A DNA stretch of 64,000 nucleotides from Rhizobium sp. BK196 (GTDB lineage: Bacteria; Pseudomonadota; Alphaproteobacteria; Rhizobiales; Rhizobiaceae): contig NZ_JACHZB010000004.1 of the NCBI RefSeq assembly GCF_014193255.1, forward strand, positions 248,001-312,000, read 5' to 3'. The position numbers were made by a program, and so were the translations under genes. Shown piece by piece: positions 18,311 through 26,598 of this stretch (positions within the stretch are counted from its first letter, which is position 1; each line of letters opens with the position of its first letter). A model generated the notes under the pieces. The model searched no databases, was not told the DNA's origin, and saw only the letters and a list, made by a program, of their open reading frames with translations.

Positions 18311-18697
18311 TCACGCGGCAGCGATAATTTCGATTTCCACCAGCCAGTCTTTCTGAAGCGTTCGAACGACGATGGCGGTGGTCGGTACGATATGATCGCC
18401 GAGTGCGGCCAGCCGCGCATTCTGGTTTGCTTCGGCATAGTCGGGGTCCCGCAGATAGCTGGTCAACCGCACAATGTTGCTGACGTCCATATCGGCATCC
18501 GCAAGAATCGCCCGCAGGTTCGACCAGATGAGGTCTAGTTGGACCGAGAGATCTCTGCCCGGCACGCATTCCGCGTCGAGCCCCATTGTGCCGCTCACGA
18601 ACAGAAAGCGGACAGGATGCCTGACCTCAATCGCGTGAATATAATCGGATGTTGCCGCATAGATGCCGCGGCTCGGATTGTGCTTCACCAGTTCCAT
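18311..18697 (-). CDS. RidA family (YjgF/YER057c/UK114) protein
   Basis: This 128-residue protein belongs to the family of trimeric enamine/imine deaminases. Family features are FLFVSGTMGLD, LDLIWSNLRAILADADMDVS and the C-terminal WLVEIEIIAAA. Classical RidA keeps an active-site Arg in the xxxRxxV context near the C-terminus (here VVRTLQ), but this sequence looks like one of the Rid subfamilies whose role is not fixed. I chose the ATG at 18697 with GGAGGAAC upstream. It is divergent from an Lrp regulator, with a shared palindrome in the 81-bp gap, so regulation by that protein is likely. Confidence 0.88.
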   Translation of the reverse strand: MELVKHNPSRGIYAATSDYIHAIEVRHPVRFLFVSGTMGLDAECVPGRDLSVQLDLIWSNLRAILADADMDVSNIVRLTSYLRDPDYAEANQNARLAALGDHIVPTTAIVVRTLQKDWLVEIEIIAAA

Positions 18698-18737
18698 TTG
18701 AGAGTTCCTCCCTCGAATATCTGAAAGCTTGGCTCTA

Positions 18738-18764
18738 TTATTGCCGAATATTTTTCGGCGATAA
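18738..18764. promoter_or_regulatory. palindromic operator between ridA-like and lrp-like genes
   Basis: TTATTGCCGAA and TTCGGCGATAA form an 11-bp inverted repeat with one mismatch, separated by TATTT. It sits in the 81-bp divergent gap and is A/T-rich in the centre, as expected for an Lrp/AsnC-family site. Confidence 0.65.
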
Positions 18765-18778
18765 GGCAGATTTTCCGA

Positions 18779-19306
18779 ATGAAAAAAGAACCGAATGGTA
18801 TTCGACGTAGCAGGCGAGAGCCCGAACAACTGGACCTTTTCGACCGAAAGATATTAGGCGCGCTTACAGAGGATGCCCTGCAGAGCTATACTGCCCTTGG
18901 CAAAGCCGTCAATCTGTCGCCGCATGCCGTGCATGAGCGCGTCAAGCGGCTGCGCCGGTCCGGCGTCATGAAAGGGGCGCACGCTGCGCTCGATGGCACG
19001 GCGCTCGGCAAGCCGCTGCTGGCCTTCGTGCATGTCGAGGCTGCGGGTTGGGGCAAAAGCGAAAGGCTGATGCAGCTTTGCCGCTTTCCCGAGGTGGAGG
19101 AGATGCATTCGGTTGCAGGCGACGCCAGTGTCATTTTCAAAGTGCGCACCGAAAGCCCGCGCGCGCTTGAAGCCTTTCTCTCGCAAATTCATGCTGTTCC
19201 CGGCGTGACGGCCACGAAAAGCTATGTGGTGCTTTCCACCTATCTCGAGCGGCCAGTCCAGGCGAACATGACCGCGGACTGGCAGGAAAACCCGCTGCCG
19301 GCCTGA
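18779..19306 (+). CDS. Lrp/AsnC family transcriptional regulator
   Basis: This 175-residue protein has an N-terminal helix-turn-helix (LDLFDRKILGALTEDALQSY, then LSPHAVHERVKRLRRSGV). A C-terminal RAM domain follows (VEEMHSVAGDASVIFKVR). The Lys/Arg-rich N-terminal tail (MKKEPNGIRRSRREPEQ) extends about 17 residues beyond the usual start. The divergent ridA-like gene and the palindrome between them suggest auto- and cross-regulation by an amino acid or imine-related ligand. Confidence 0.92.
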   Translation: MKKEPNGIRRSRREPEQLDLFDRKILGALTEDALQSYTALGKAVNLSPHAVHERVKRLRRSGVMKGAHAALDGTALGKPLLAFVHVEAAGWGKSERLMQLCRFPEVEEMHSVAGDASVIFKVRTESPRALEAFLSQIHAVPGVTATKSYVVLSTYLERPVQANMTADWQENPLPA

Positions 19307-19384
19307 AGTGGCGCAGCGCTACATTCCAACTCATAGTACTGTTCTTGCAGAGGGGCGACTTATGGTGCCGCCCCGGCAAACTGT

Positions 19385-20758
19385 TCAGGCGGCGAGGTCG
19401 CCCAGGAAGTTATCGCACCAGCGCGAGACATCGTGCTCCAGCAGATGATCCATCATTCGCCGCCAGCGGTCGCGGCGCTCGTCGAGCGGCATATTGAGGC
19501 CGCGCGCCAGCGCATTGGATGTACCGACGATGTCGTAGGGATTGACAAGCAGAGCGCCATTCAATTCGCGTGCCGCACCGGCAAAACGAGAGAGGACCAG
19601 CACGCCCGGATCATCTGGATCCTGCGCGGCAACATATTCCTTGGCGACGAGGTTCATGCCGTCGCGTAATGGCGTAACGAGGCCGACTTTGGCGAGCCGA
19701 TAAAGGCCGGCAAGCACCGGTCGGCTCACGGAGCGGTTGATATAGCGGATCGGCACCCAATCGACCGTGCCGAGTGCGCCGTTCACGCGGCCGGCCTGTT
19801 CGGCGACCATCCGCTGCATCGCTTCGTATTCAGGCACTTCCGAACGGGATTTCGGCGTAATCTGCAGATAGGTCACCTTGCGCTGATGCGCCGGGTTGTT
19901 GGTGACGAAATGTTCGAATGCGTCGATGCGCTGGGTGATACCCTTGGAATAATCCAGCCGGTCGACGCCGATGATGAGACTGCGGTCTTCGATGCTCTGC
20001 TGTGCCTTCAAGACCATGCTGTGACTGCCGGCCCTCCTGGCAAATTCAGCGAACGCGGCCGTCTCGATGGCGATCGGATAGGCGCCGCCGCGGAACATGC
20101 GCTCGCCGGCGATGAAACGCCCTTCGTCGATCATGTCACCCATCTCCTCGCGGCGCAGGCAGCCCGCGAAGTTTTCGAGGTCATGATCGGTCTGGAAGCC
20201 GACGAGATCGTAGGCGGCAAGCCCCCGCATGATTTCCTCATGGACGGGCATGGCGAAGAGTACGTCGGCCGGTGGCCAGGGGATGTGCAGGAAGAAGCCG
20301 ATCTTGTTCTTGATGCCCATCTGCCGCAGCTCGGCAGCGAGCGGGATCAGATGATAATCGTGGACCCAGATGATGTCGTCAGGCTTGATCAGAGGCGCCA
20401 GCCGATGGGCAAAGAAGCGGTTGACACGGAAATAGCCGGCCATTTCCGTGCGCCCATATTCTGCGAGATCCAGCCGGTAATGACAGATCGGCCAGAGCAT
20501 GCGATTGGCGAAACCGAAGTAATATTCGTCGACATCCTTGGATGTCAGGTCGGTTAGTGCATAGGTGATGTTGCCCCGCTGCTCGATCGAAAGCGGGCCG
20601 GGTTCGCCTTCTTCGTTGATCCTTCCCGACCAACCCATCCAGATGCCGCCGCGCTTTTCGAGGGCGGCTTCCAGCGCCACGGCAAGCCCGCCGGCGGACG
20701 CGGCCCCCTTTTTTTCCTGGACGGGGACGCGGTTGGAAACGACGACAAGTCGGCTCAT
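19385..20758 (-). CDS. otsA: alpha,alpha-trehalose-phosphate synthase (UDP-forming)
   Basis: This 457-residue GT20 glycosyltransferase transfers glucose from UDP-glucose to glucose-6-phosphate, making trehalose-6-phosphate. Motifs: VVVSNRVPV and SAGGLAVAL at the N-terminus, [10 protein letters not shown], the [10 protein letters not shown] loop and [17 protein letters not shown] near the C-terminus. It follows otsB by 39 bp on the same strand, giving the two-step trehalose pathway used in rhizobial osmotic and desiccation tolerance. Confidence 0.97.
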   Translation of the reverse strand: MSRLVVVSNRVPVQEKKGAASAGGLAVALEAALEKRGGIWMGWSGRINEEGEPGPLSIEQRGNITYALTDLTSKDVDEYYFGFANRMLWPICHYRLDLAEYGRTEMAGYFRVNRFFAHRLAPLIKPDDIIWVHDYHLIPLAAELRQMGIKNKIGFFLHIPWPPADVLFAMPVHEEIMRGLAAYDLVGFQTDHDLENFAGCLRREEMGDMIDEGRFIAGERMFRGGAYPIAIETAAFAEFARRAGSHSMVLKAQQSIEDRSLIIGVDRLDYSKGITQRIDAFEHFVTNNPAHQRKVTYLQITPKSRSEVPEYEAMQRMVAEQAGRVNGALGTVDWVPIRYINRSVSRPVLAGLYRLAKVGLVTPLRDGMNLVAKEYVAAQDPDDPGVLVLSRFAGAARELNGALLVNPYDIVGTSNALARGLNMPLDERRDRWRRMMDHLLEHDVSRWCDNFLGDLAA

Positions 20759-20797
20759 GAAAAATTCCTTTCATTAGAAATAACTGCAAAAATGCAA

Positions 20798-21595
20798 TCA
20801 GCCGGCAAAACGCGCGACGATCTCGCGGACCGCTTCCGCGGAAGGCAGAGTGCCGCGAGCGGCGGTCTCGGCAGACGGCGGGCCGACGCGGATGGAGTAA
20901 CCGCCGAGCCGGTTCGCCATGCTGAACATCGCCTCGTCGGTGACATCGTCACCGATGGCGATCGGATGACGACCGCGGAAGGCTGGAGTTGCGAGAAAAC
21001 TCTCCAACGCATCGCCCTTGTTGGCTCTGGCTGGCCGGATTTCGAGAACCATCTTGCCATGCTGCAGGGTCCAATCCGGTCCTGCACGGTTCACGAAACG
21101 CTGCATCAGTTCCGTCAGTTCCGCCTGCCGCGCCGGCGCAAGGCGGAAATGTGCAGCGACAGCCGCGCCCTTATCCTCGATGACGATGCCGGTCCAGCCC
21201 GCCGTTTCTGCACGAAGCTCGATCTTCAATCTCTCGAACTCGCCTGTCGGCTCCACCTTGAAGATGCTGCCGTCAGGGCTGCGGCGCTCTGCTCCATGCA
21301 GTCCGGCGGTGGGAAACTGGTATGGAGCGAAGAGGCGGTCGGCATAGGTAAGACCTCGCCCCGTCACCAGAGCCAGCGCCCTGCCCAGCCTCTGCGACAG
21401 CACGTCGAGCTGCGCAGGAAGTGCCGGCGGCACGAATATCTCATCCGGCGTCGGCGCAAGATCGAGGAGCGTGCCGTCGATATCGAGGAAGAGTGCGCCG
21501 TTTTGAAGATAAGAAGAGAGTGTGGAGAGGGTTTCTTCCTGCCGGGAAGCGCTGCCGGATGGCCGAGCTTCTGATAACTGATTGCTGTTTGCCAT
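20798..21595 (-). CDS. otsB: trehalose-6-phosphate phosphatase
   Basis: This 265-residue HAD-superfamily enzyme dephosphorylates trehalose-6-phosphate. The nucleophile motif is LFLDIDGTLLDLAPTP (Asp about residue 39), and ALVTGRGL and PIAIGDDVTDEAMF supply later HAD motifs. It is upstream of otsA in a probable otsB-otsA operon. The S10 peptidase gene ends 48 bp upstream on the same strand and may be co-transcribed. Confidence 0.95.
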   Translation of the reverse strand: MANSNQLSEARPSGSASRQEETLSTLSSYLQNGALFLDIDGTLLDLAPTPDEIFVPPALPAQLDVLSQRLGRALALVTGRGLTYADRLFAPYQFPTAGLHGAERRSPDGSIFKVEPTGEFERLKIELRAETAGWTGIVIEDKGAAVAAHFRLAPARQAELTELMQRFVNRAGPDWTLQHGKMVLEIRPARANKGDALESFLATPAFRGRHPIAIGDDVTDEAMFSMANRLGGYSIRVGPPSAETAARGTLPSAEAVREIVARFAG

Positions 21596-21643
21596 GCCGG
21601 GGAAATTAGGTCAGCAAGGCCCTCCGGCAACCCTCGATAGTCT

Positions 21644-23173
21644 TCAATCTGCCGGCGGGCTGGCGGGATGCGCGGCATAAAAGGCCTTTGCATCCGCCGT
21701 GAATGCGGCGCGCTGGCCGGCGGTCGTGTAGAACATATGCCCTCCGCGATAGAGTTTCAGCGATATACGATTTTCCGCAAGGGACGGCGGCAAGTGATCC
21801 ACCACATAGCGGCTGACGCCGTAAGGCGTCACGAGATCGCTGTAGCCATGGGCGATCAGCAGGTGGAAGGATGGGTTGGAAGCGAGCATCTGCCTGATGT
21901 CGTCGGTGGCGCTCGCCTGCAAACGTGAACCGCGGCCGCTGCCCCACTCCCAGCGTCGGCTGATGTCATTTTCGAGCAGCGTGTAGGTCATCTCGGTCTT
22001 GAAGCCGAGTTCGTTGCGGGCATAGTCGGCAAAGGCTCCCCCATAGGCCCTGGTAAAGCCGTCGAGGATCGCATCGTCGCCTCGGTCGTAATCGGATTCG
22101 GGATAGGGGTCGGGTGTTGCAAAGGCAGCATCGTATGGGCTCATGACCTCGCCCGGCTGCTTGCCGGAGTGCTTCGCGTAGGCATCGCCGAGAAAGCCGC
22201 GATTGCGGGTGACAACTTCAAGCGGAATGCCCGTAAGATCGGAGACCCTCTTGTAGAAGATTGTTGCCGCGTCACCTGTCGGTGCAGCGCCGGCGAGCGT
22301 GGTGAGGTAGTCTCCAAGCGCGAAACTCTCGGCATCACGCTGGCCGGATTCGCTGAAGCTCTTGCGCCGGTCGGCTTCGGCGGCTGCCAGTGAGGGGAAT
22401 TCCAGCGCAGCACCCAGCGCGAACTGGTCCGCGTCGAACATCAGCTGACCTTCGAGCAGCGGCGAAAGCATGACGGTGCCGGCGATGATGATGCCCTGGC
22501 TCTGCTGCAGGGCCGACGCAACCTTGGCGGCGCGGAAGCCGCCATAGCTTTCGCCGAGCAGATATTTCGGAGAATTGCCGCGGTTATTGTGCGCGACGTA
22601 GAGGGCGATCACCTTCGCCATCGTCTGCGCGTCGGTGCCGACATTATAGTAGTTCGAGGCGTCGTCCGCCTTTACCGTACGGCTCCATCCGGTACCGATG
22701 GGGTCGATCAGCACAAGATCGGTGAAATCGAGCCAGCTATGCGGGTTGTCGACGAGCTTCGCATTTGCGCCGTCACGGCCGCCAGGCCCAAAATCAAGTA
22801 TACGCGGGCCGACAAGTCCAAGATGCAGGAAGGCGGAAGCCGCGCCCGGGCCTCCGTTGAAGGCAAAGGTGAGCGGCCGGTCCGGCCCGGCATCCTTGGC
22901 TACATAAGCGGTATAGAAGATTGCAGCGTTCTGTCCGCCATCCTGGCCGAAGAGATCAAGTGTGCCTGCCGTGGCCGTATAGGCTGTCTTGCGCCCATCG
23001 GCCGTCGTGAACTCGTGCTCGGTAACGGAATCGCCAGGCAGCAGCTTGAGGACACCTTCGCGTGGAGAGCCCTGTGCTGCAGGAGCGCGTCCGCCAGCCT
23101 CTTGCGCAAACGAGAAGGCGGGCGCGAGCGCAACAGTCAGCGCGGCGACCAGAAGCACGGATCGGAAGCGCAA
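21644..23173 (-). CDS. periplasmic S10 family serine carboxypeptidase-like peptidase
   Basis: This 509-residue protein starts with a signal peptide (MRFRSVLLVAALTVALAPAF, cut near SFAQEA). The alpha/beta-hydrolase core carries FAFNGGPGAASAFLH (oxyanion region), the nucleophile elbow LLGESYGGFRAAK, an Asp in the C-terminal third and a C-terminal His (GGHMFY). This matches family S10 (carboxypeptidase Y-like), with bacterial members often around 500 residues. The in vivo substrate is unknown. It precedes otsB on the same strand. Confidence 0.92.
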   Translation of the reverse strand: MRFRSVLLVAALTVALAPAFSFAQEAGGRAPAAQGSPREGVLKLLPGDSVTEHEFTTADGRKTAYTATAGTLDLFGQDGGQNAAIFYTAYVAKDAGPDRPLTFAFNGGPGAASAFLHLGLVGPRILDFGPGGRDGANAKLVDNPHSWLDFTDLVLIDPIGTGWSRTVKADDASNYYNVGTDAQTMAKVIALYVAHNNRGNSPKYLLGESYGGFRAAKVASALQQSQGIIIAGTVMLSPLLEGQLMFDADQFALGAALEFPSLAAAEADRRKSFSESGQRDAESFALGDYLTTLAGAAPTGDAATIFYKRVSDLTGIPLEVVTRNRGFLGDAYAKHSGKQPGEVMSPYDAAFATPDPYPESDYDRGDDAILDGFTRAYGGAFADYARNELGFKTEMTYTLLENDISRRWEWGSGRGSRLQASATDDIRQMLASNPSFHLLIAHGYSDLVTPYGVSRYVVDHLPPSLAENRISLKLYRGGHMFYTTAGQRAAFTADAKAFYAAHPASPPAD

Positions 23174-23271
23174 AGATTTTCCTCCGGTGGGTCAGAATGC
23201 AGCTGAGATAGGGTAGCAGCCGTATTCCTTCGATGGAGATCAAGAGATGGTGATAAGAAGGTGAGCCCGGC

Positions 23272-24564
23272 CTATTCGACCTTCTCGATCGTGCGCGCAT
23301 TCACATGCAGAGCCCGGCCGGCCCGCCACCCATTGAAGGCGGCGCCAAGGCCGAGTGCGATGAAAAGCACCGCGCACCAAGCGAAATTTCCAGTCGAGCC
23401 GCGGATCAGACCGACAATGAACGGGCCGATGGCCGCAAGCAGGTAACCCACACATTGCGCCATGCCGGAAAGGTGAGCGGCGACATGCGGATCGCGCGAA
23501 CGCAGCACGATGGCTGTCATCGCCGCGGCGATCAGCCCGCCCTGACCGATGCCCTGCAGCACGGCCCAGACCCAGACGGTGGAAAGCGGCGCAAAGAGCA
23601 GGCCGAGAAGTGCGACGACGGCGAAGGCGCAGAGCGTCACGTTGATGAGGCGCTGATCCCTGCCTCGTACCGCGATGTGCGGCACGACGAGACAGGCGGC
23701 AGCTTGGACCATGACTGAAATCGAGACGATGCCGCCGGCCACAACACCGTCAAGACCGCGTTCGCGCAGGATCGGCACCAGCCAGCCGAAGACGCAATAG
23801 GCAAGCGCCGATTGGAGCCCCATGAAAAGCGTGACCTGCCAGGCAAGCTTGTCCCGCCACAGACCTTCAACGCGAAAACCGCTGCGCCGAGCCTGTCGGC
23901 TGCTCGCAAAGACCTGCGGCAGCCATATGAGCCCGACAAAGAGCGCAGGCAGCGCCCAGACAGAGAGCGCGCCTTGCAGCGAGCCGCCGAGCGCGTGTTC
24001 GATCGGTAGCGTCAGGCCGGCCGCACCGGCGGCGCCCGCGCAGAGCGCCATCGTATAGAGGCCGGTCATCAGAGCCGTATTCGCGGCGAAGTCGCGTTTC
24101 ACAAGCCCGGGCAGCAGCACGTTGCCGATGGCGATCGCAGCACCGGCAAGCGCGGTGCCGAAAAAGAGCAGGGGGACGGAGGAAAGACCGCGCAGCGCCG
24201 TACCGAGCGTCAGCAGCAGGAGTACACCGAGCAGTGTCCGCTCCGAGCCGATGCGCTGGGCAAGCCGCGGCGCCAGCGGCGAGAAGGCGCCGAGGCAAAC
24301 GACGGGCAAGGTCGTCAGCAGACTGGTCCCCAGAGGCGACAGGCCGAGTTCGGTGCGGATTTCCGGCAGCAGGGCGGAAGCGCTGGAAAACACCGGCCGC
24401 AGATTGAAGGCGATCAACACAAGGCTGGCACCGAGCAGGAAGCGCGCCGTCATGCTCTGCTTCTGCGGCGGCAGCGGTGAAGGCACGCTGTCGATTTCGG
24501 CATCGATCATCGCCTCGTCGACTGCGTCGAACGAGGATGTGGCATTCTGTATGGGCATTGTCAT
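23272..24564 (-). CDS. MFS transporter, CynX/NimT family
   Basis: This 430-residue carrier has twelve hydrophobic segments, starting RFLLGASLVLIAFNLRPVFS after a 40-residue soluble N-terminus. The layout and the sequence FNLRPVFSSASALLPEIR match the CynX/NimT (cyanate/2-nitroimidazole) clade of the MFS. Its ATG overlaps the last bases of the FadR-type regulator by 4 bp, so the pair was an operon. The substrate is not predictable. Confidence 0.92.
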   Translation of the reverse strand: MTMPIQNATSSFDAVDEAMIDAEIDSVPSPLPPQKQSMTARFLLGASLVLIAFNLRPVFSSASALLPEIRTELGLSPLGTSLLTTLPVVCLGAFSPLAPRLAQRIGSERTLLGVLLLLTLGTALRGLSSVPLLFFGTALAGAAIAIGNVLLPGLVKRDFAANTALMTGLYTMALCAGAAGAAGLTLPIEHALGGSLQGALSVWALPALFVGLIWLPQVFASSRQARRSGFRVEGLWRDKLAWQVTLFMGLQSALAYCVFGWLVPILRERGLDGVVAGGIVSISVMVQAAACLVVPHIAVRGRDQRLINVTLCAFAVVALLGLLFAPLSTVWVWAVLQGIGQGGLIAAAMTAIVLRSRDPHVAAHLSGMAQCVGYLLAAIGPFIVGLIRGSTGNFAWCAVLFIALGLGAAFNGWRAGRALHVNARTIEKVE

Positions 24565-25238
24565 GAAAGAAGCATTCGATCGAGGGCGGAAAGGATGGGT
24601 GCCATGAAATCGCGCACGGCTGCATCGGCCTTGTCGGGACTGCCGGTTTCGATGGCGTCGACAATCAACTGGTGTGACTGCATGTCAGGCTCTGGAATCG
24701 CCTTGTCGAGTGTTGCGGCAATCGTCTCGGCGATCGAGAGGGAGAAGAAATCATAGATCTCGATCATCGCCCGGTTGTTGGACGCGGCAATGACGGCCTT
24801 GTGGAAGGCAAGGTCGCGTTCGATGAAACCTGCCGGATCGCCGCCTTCATAATTGCCGCGTTCGGCAAGCAATGCGCGAAGCCCGGCGATGATGCCGGGT
24901 GTCTTGCGGATGGCGACGAGCCGTGCGCCTTCGACATCAAGTGCGCAGCGCGCCTCGAACTGGTCGCGCAGGCTGGCGCGTCAAGCCATGCTAAGCGCTC
25001 GGCTGTTATCGGTGGTCGAAAGCACATAAGTGCCGGAACCCTGCCGCGTTTCCAAAAGGCCCTGCGACACGAGGACACGCACGGCCTCGCGCACTGTGCC
25101 GCGACTGACCGAAAGCATGGCCGAAAGTGAACTCTCGTTCGGCAGTTTCTCGCCGACAGCCCAGCGTTTGGCGAGTATCTCGGTGCGGATCGCTTCAGTG
25201 GCGGTGTCGGCAAGGTTGGTCTTGTTGAGAGGTTGCAT
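24561..25238 (-). pseudogene. FadR-type GntR regulator interrupted by an in-frame UGA
   Basis: The reading continues in one frame from the start at 25238 (MQPLNKTNLADTATEAIRTE) to the stop at 24561, about 225 codons, except for a single TGA at 24981-24983. Upstream of it is an intact wHTH (AMLSVSRGTVREAVRVLVSQ). Downstream is an intact FCD ligand domain with its metal-type motif (RDLAFHKAVIAASNNR). No frameshift is present: the UGA replaces a codon just after ...RALSMA. It overlaps the MFS gene by 4 bp. Either the gene is dead by nonsense mutation, read through, or the base is a sequencing error. The intact operator upstream suggests recent inactivation. Confidence 0.8.
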
Positions 25239-25241
25239 GCG

Positions 25242-25280
25242 CTTTATTCGTAAAGTCATCTGATGATTATATGAATAAAG
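25242..25280. promoter_or_regulatory. concentric dyad, likely FadR-type operator
   Basis: CTTTATTC (25242-25249) and GAATAAAG (25273-25280) are perfect inverted arms. An inner TCATCTGATGA shares exactly the same centre, base 25261. The dyad lies immediately before the regulator's start codon and supports autoregulation. Confidence 0.6.
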
Positions 25281-25315
25281 CCACTCCGCTTGAGCGTCAA
25301 CGGGCAATGAAGACA

Positions 25316-25343
25316 ATAAAAAGGGCCGCTTTCGCGACCCTTT
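25316..25343 (-). terminator. rho-independent terminator
   Basis: On the minus strand AAAGGGTCGC and GCGGCCCTTT pair over 10 bp (one G-U) around a GAAA tetraloop, followed by a T run. It separates the small peptide gene from the FadR-type gene downstream. Confidence 0.9.
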
Positions 25344-25403
25344 CCATGAGGTTTGGCCTGTAACCGGCCCGGACCGTCTGATGCGGCCCTAGGAAGGTGG
25401 GGT

Positions 25404-25475
25404 TTAGAGCGAGGGCTGCCTCGCTTTCATCACCACTTCCATGCCTGTTACGAGGTCCGAAAACTCATTAGACAT
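25404..25475 (-). CDS. 23-residue peptide resembling a PqqA precursor, function unknown
   Basis: The ORF is MSNEFSDLVTGMEVVMKARQ plus PSL. Support: a near-ideal Shine-Dalgarno (GGAAGG, 7 nt from ATG), a plausible promoter (TTGCAT, 16-nt spacer, TACTTT) about 45-75 nt upstream, and a strong terminator 60 nt downstream, so a self-contained short transcript is likely. The sequence shows the PqqA pattern of an acidic residue, Gly, then Glu-Val-x-Met, but the Tyr that PqqE crosslinks to Glu is Lys17. No PqqB-E genes are in the window. It may be a degenerate RiPP precursor, a leader peptide or a dual-function small RNA. Confidence 0.5.
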   Translation of the reverse strand: MSNEFSDLVTGMEVVMKARQPSL

Positions 25476-25785
25476 TGGATCACCTTCCTTTCGTTACGTT
25501 GATAATGATCTAAAAGTAGGCTGATTCCTTCGCGATGCAAGAGGAAAATGCATGGCTGTTTTTTAGCCGGCGTCTGGTTATGTCGTTCAACTGCCTGATC
25601 TTCCACCGCCGCAATCACGCAATTTCACATCGTTTTTGCGGAAAGTGATCTCCGACAGCGTCAGGAATTTGTCATCCTTGCCTTGCAAATTAGGTGCCTG
25701 TTAAGTCCTTATTAGCCATAGCGTCGGACAATCCAAGACGTTTTTCAGCATTCCTGCCGTAGCAGCGGCGGGACGGAGCAAGAGC
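25476..25785. other. non-coding spacer (310 bp)
   Basis: It carries the presumed promoter of the small peptide on the minus side and that of the glutamine amidotransferase on the plus side. I see no further gene, repeat or structured RNA. Confidence 0.6.
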
Positions 25786-26598
25786 ATGTGTCGCTGGGCA
25801 GCCTATCGTGGAGACCCCCTCTATCTGGAGGAACTGGTATCCTCACCCGCCCATTCCCTGATCGAGCAATCCCATTGCGCCACCCGCGCCAAAACGGCGA
25901 CGAATGGCGATGGTTTCGGCATCGCCTGGTATGGTGACCGGCCTGAACCTGGCCGCTATCGCGATATTCTGCCGGCATGGTCCGACTGCAATCTGAAGAG
26001 CCTGGCGCGGCAGATCCGCTCGCCGCTGTTCCTCGCCCATGTGAGGGCCGCGACCGGCGGCGGCACACGGCGCGACAACTGCCATCCCTTCACGTATGAA
26101 ACCTGGTCGTTCATGCATAATGGGCAGATTTCCGGTTTCGAGCGCCTGCGTCGGCCGATGGAAACCATGCTCGACGACGAGCTCTTTAATGCCCGCAGCG
26201 GCACAACGGATTCCGAGCTCCTGTTCCTGCTCGCTCTGCAATTCGGTCTCCGGGATGCGCCGGTCGCCGCTGTGGCCCAGACCATCGCCTTCGTCGAAGG
26301 CCTGGCGGAAAATATCCTTGGCTCCGTTCTGTTGCGCTTCACAGCGGCCTTCTCGGACGGGAAGTCTCTTTATGCGGTGCGCTATGCCAGCGACTGCAAG
26401 GCGCCGACGCTCTATGCCGCGCCCCTTGCCAATGGCCACTGCCTCGTGTCCGAGCCTCTGAATGACGATGGTGATGCCTGGCAGGAAATCCCTAACGGGA
26501 GTGCGGTGATCGTCGGTGCCGATGGTCTCCAGATTACGGCTTTCCAGCCGGAAAAGCCTGCGGCCAAACGGCTGGAACCTCTTTCTATCTCTGCATAA
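25786..26598 (+). CDS. class II glutamine amidotransferase domain protein (YafJ-like)
   Basis: This 270-residue Ntn-hydrolase has the catalytic Cys at position 2 (MCRWAAYRGDP), exposed after Met removal. HNGQISGFE and the TTDSELLFLLAL block follow, with GDGFGIAWY near residue 45. It resembles YafJ and EgtC-type stand-alone amidotransferase-fold proteins; the partner or substrate is unknown. EgtC acts in ergothioneine synthesis, but no EgtB or EgtD neighbour is present here, so that reading is weak. It is convergent with coaBC, overlapping by 14 bp. Confidence 0.88.
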   Translation: MCRWAAYRGDPLYLEELVSSPAHSLIEQSHCATRAKTATNGDGFGIAWYGDRPEPGRYRDILPAWSDCNLKSLARQIRSPLFLAHVRAATGGGTRRDNCHPFTYETWSFMHNGQISGFERLRRPMETMLDDELFNARSGTTDSELLFLLALQFGLRDAPVAAVAQTIAFVEGLAENILGSVLLRFTAAFSDGKSLYAVRYASDCKAPTLYAAPLANGHCLVSEPLNDDGDAWQEIPNGSAVIVGADGLQITAFQPEKPAAKRLEPLSISA

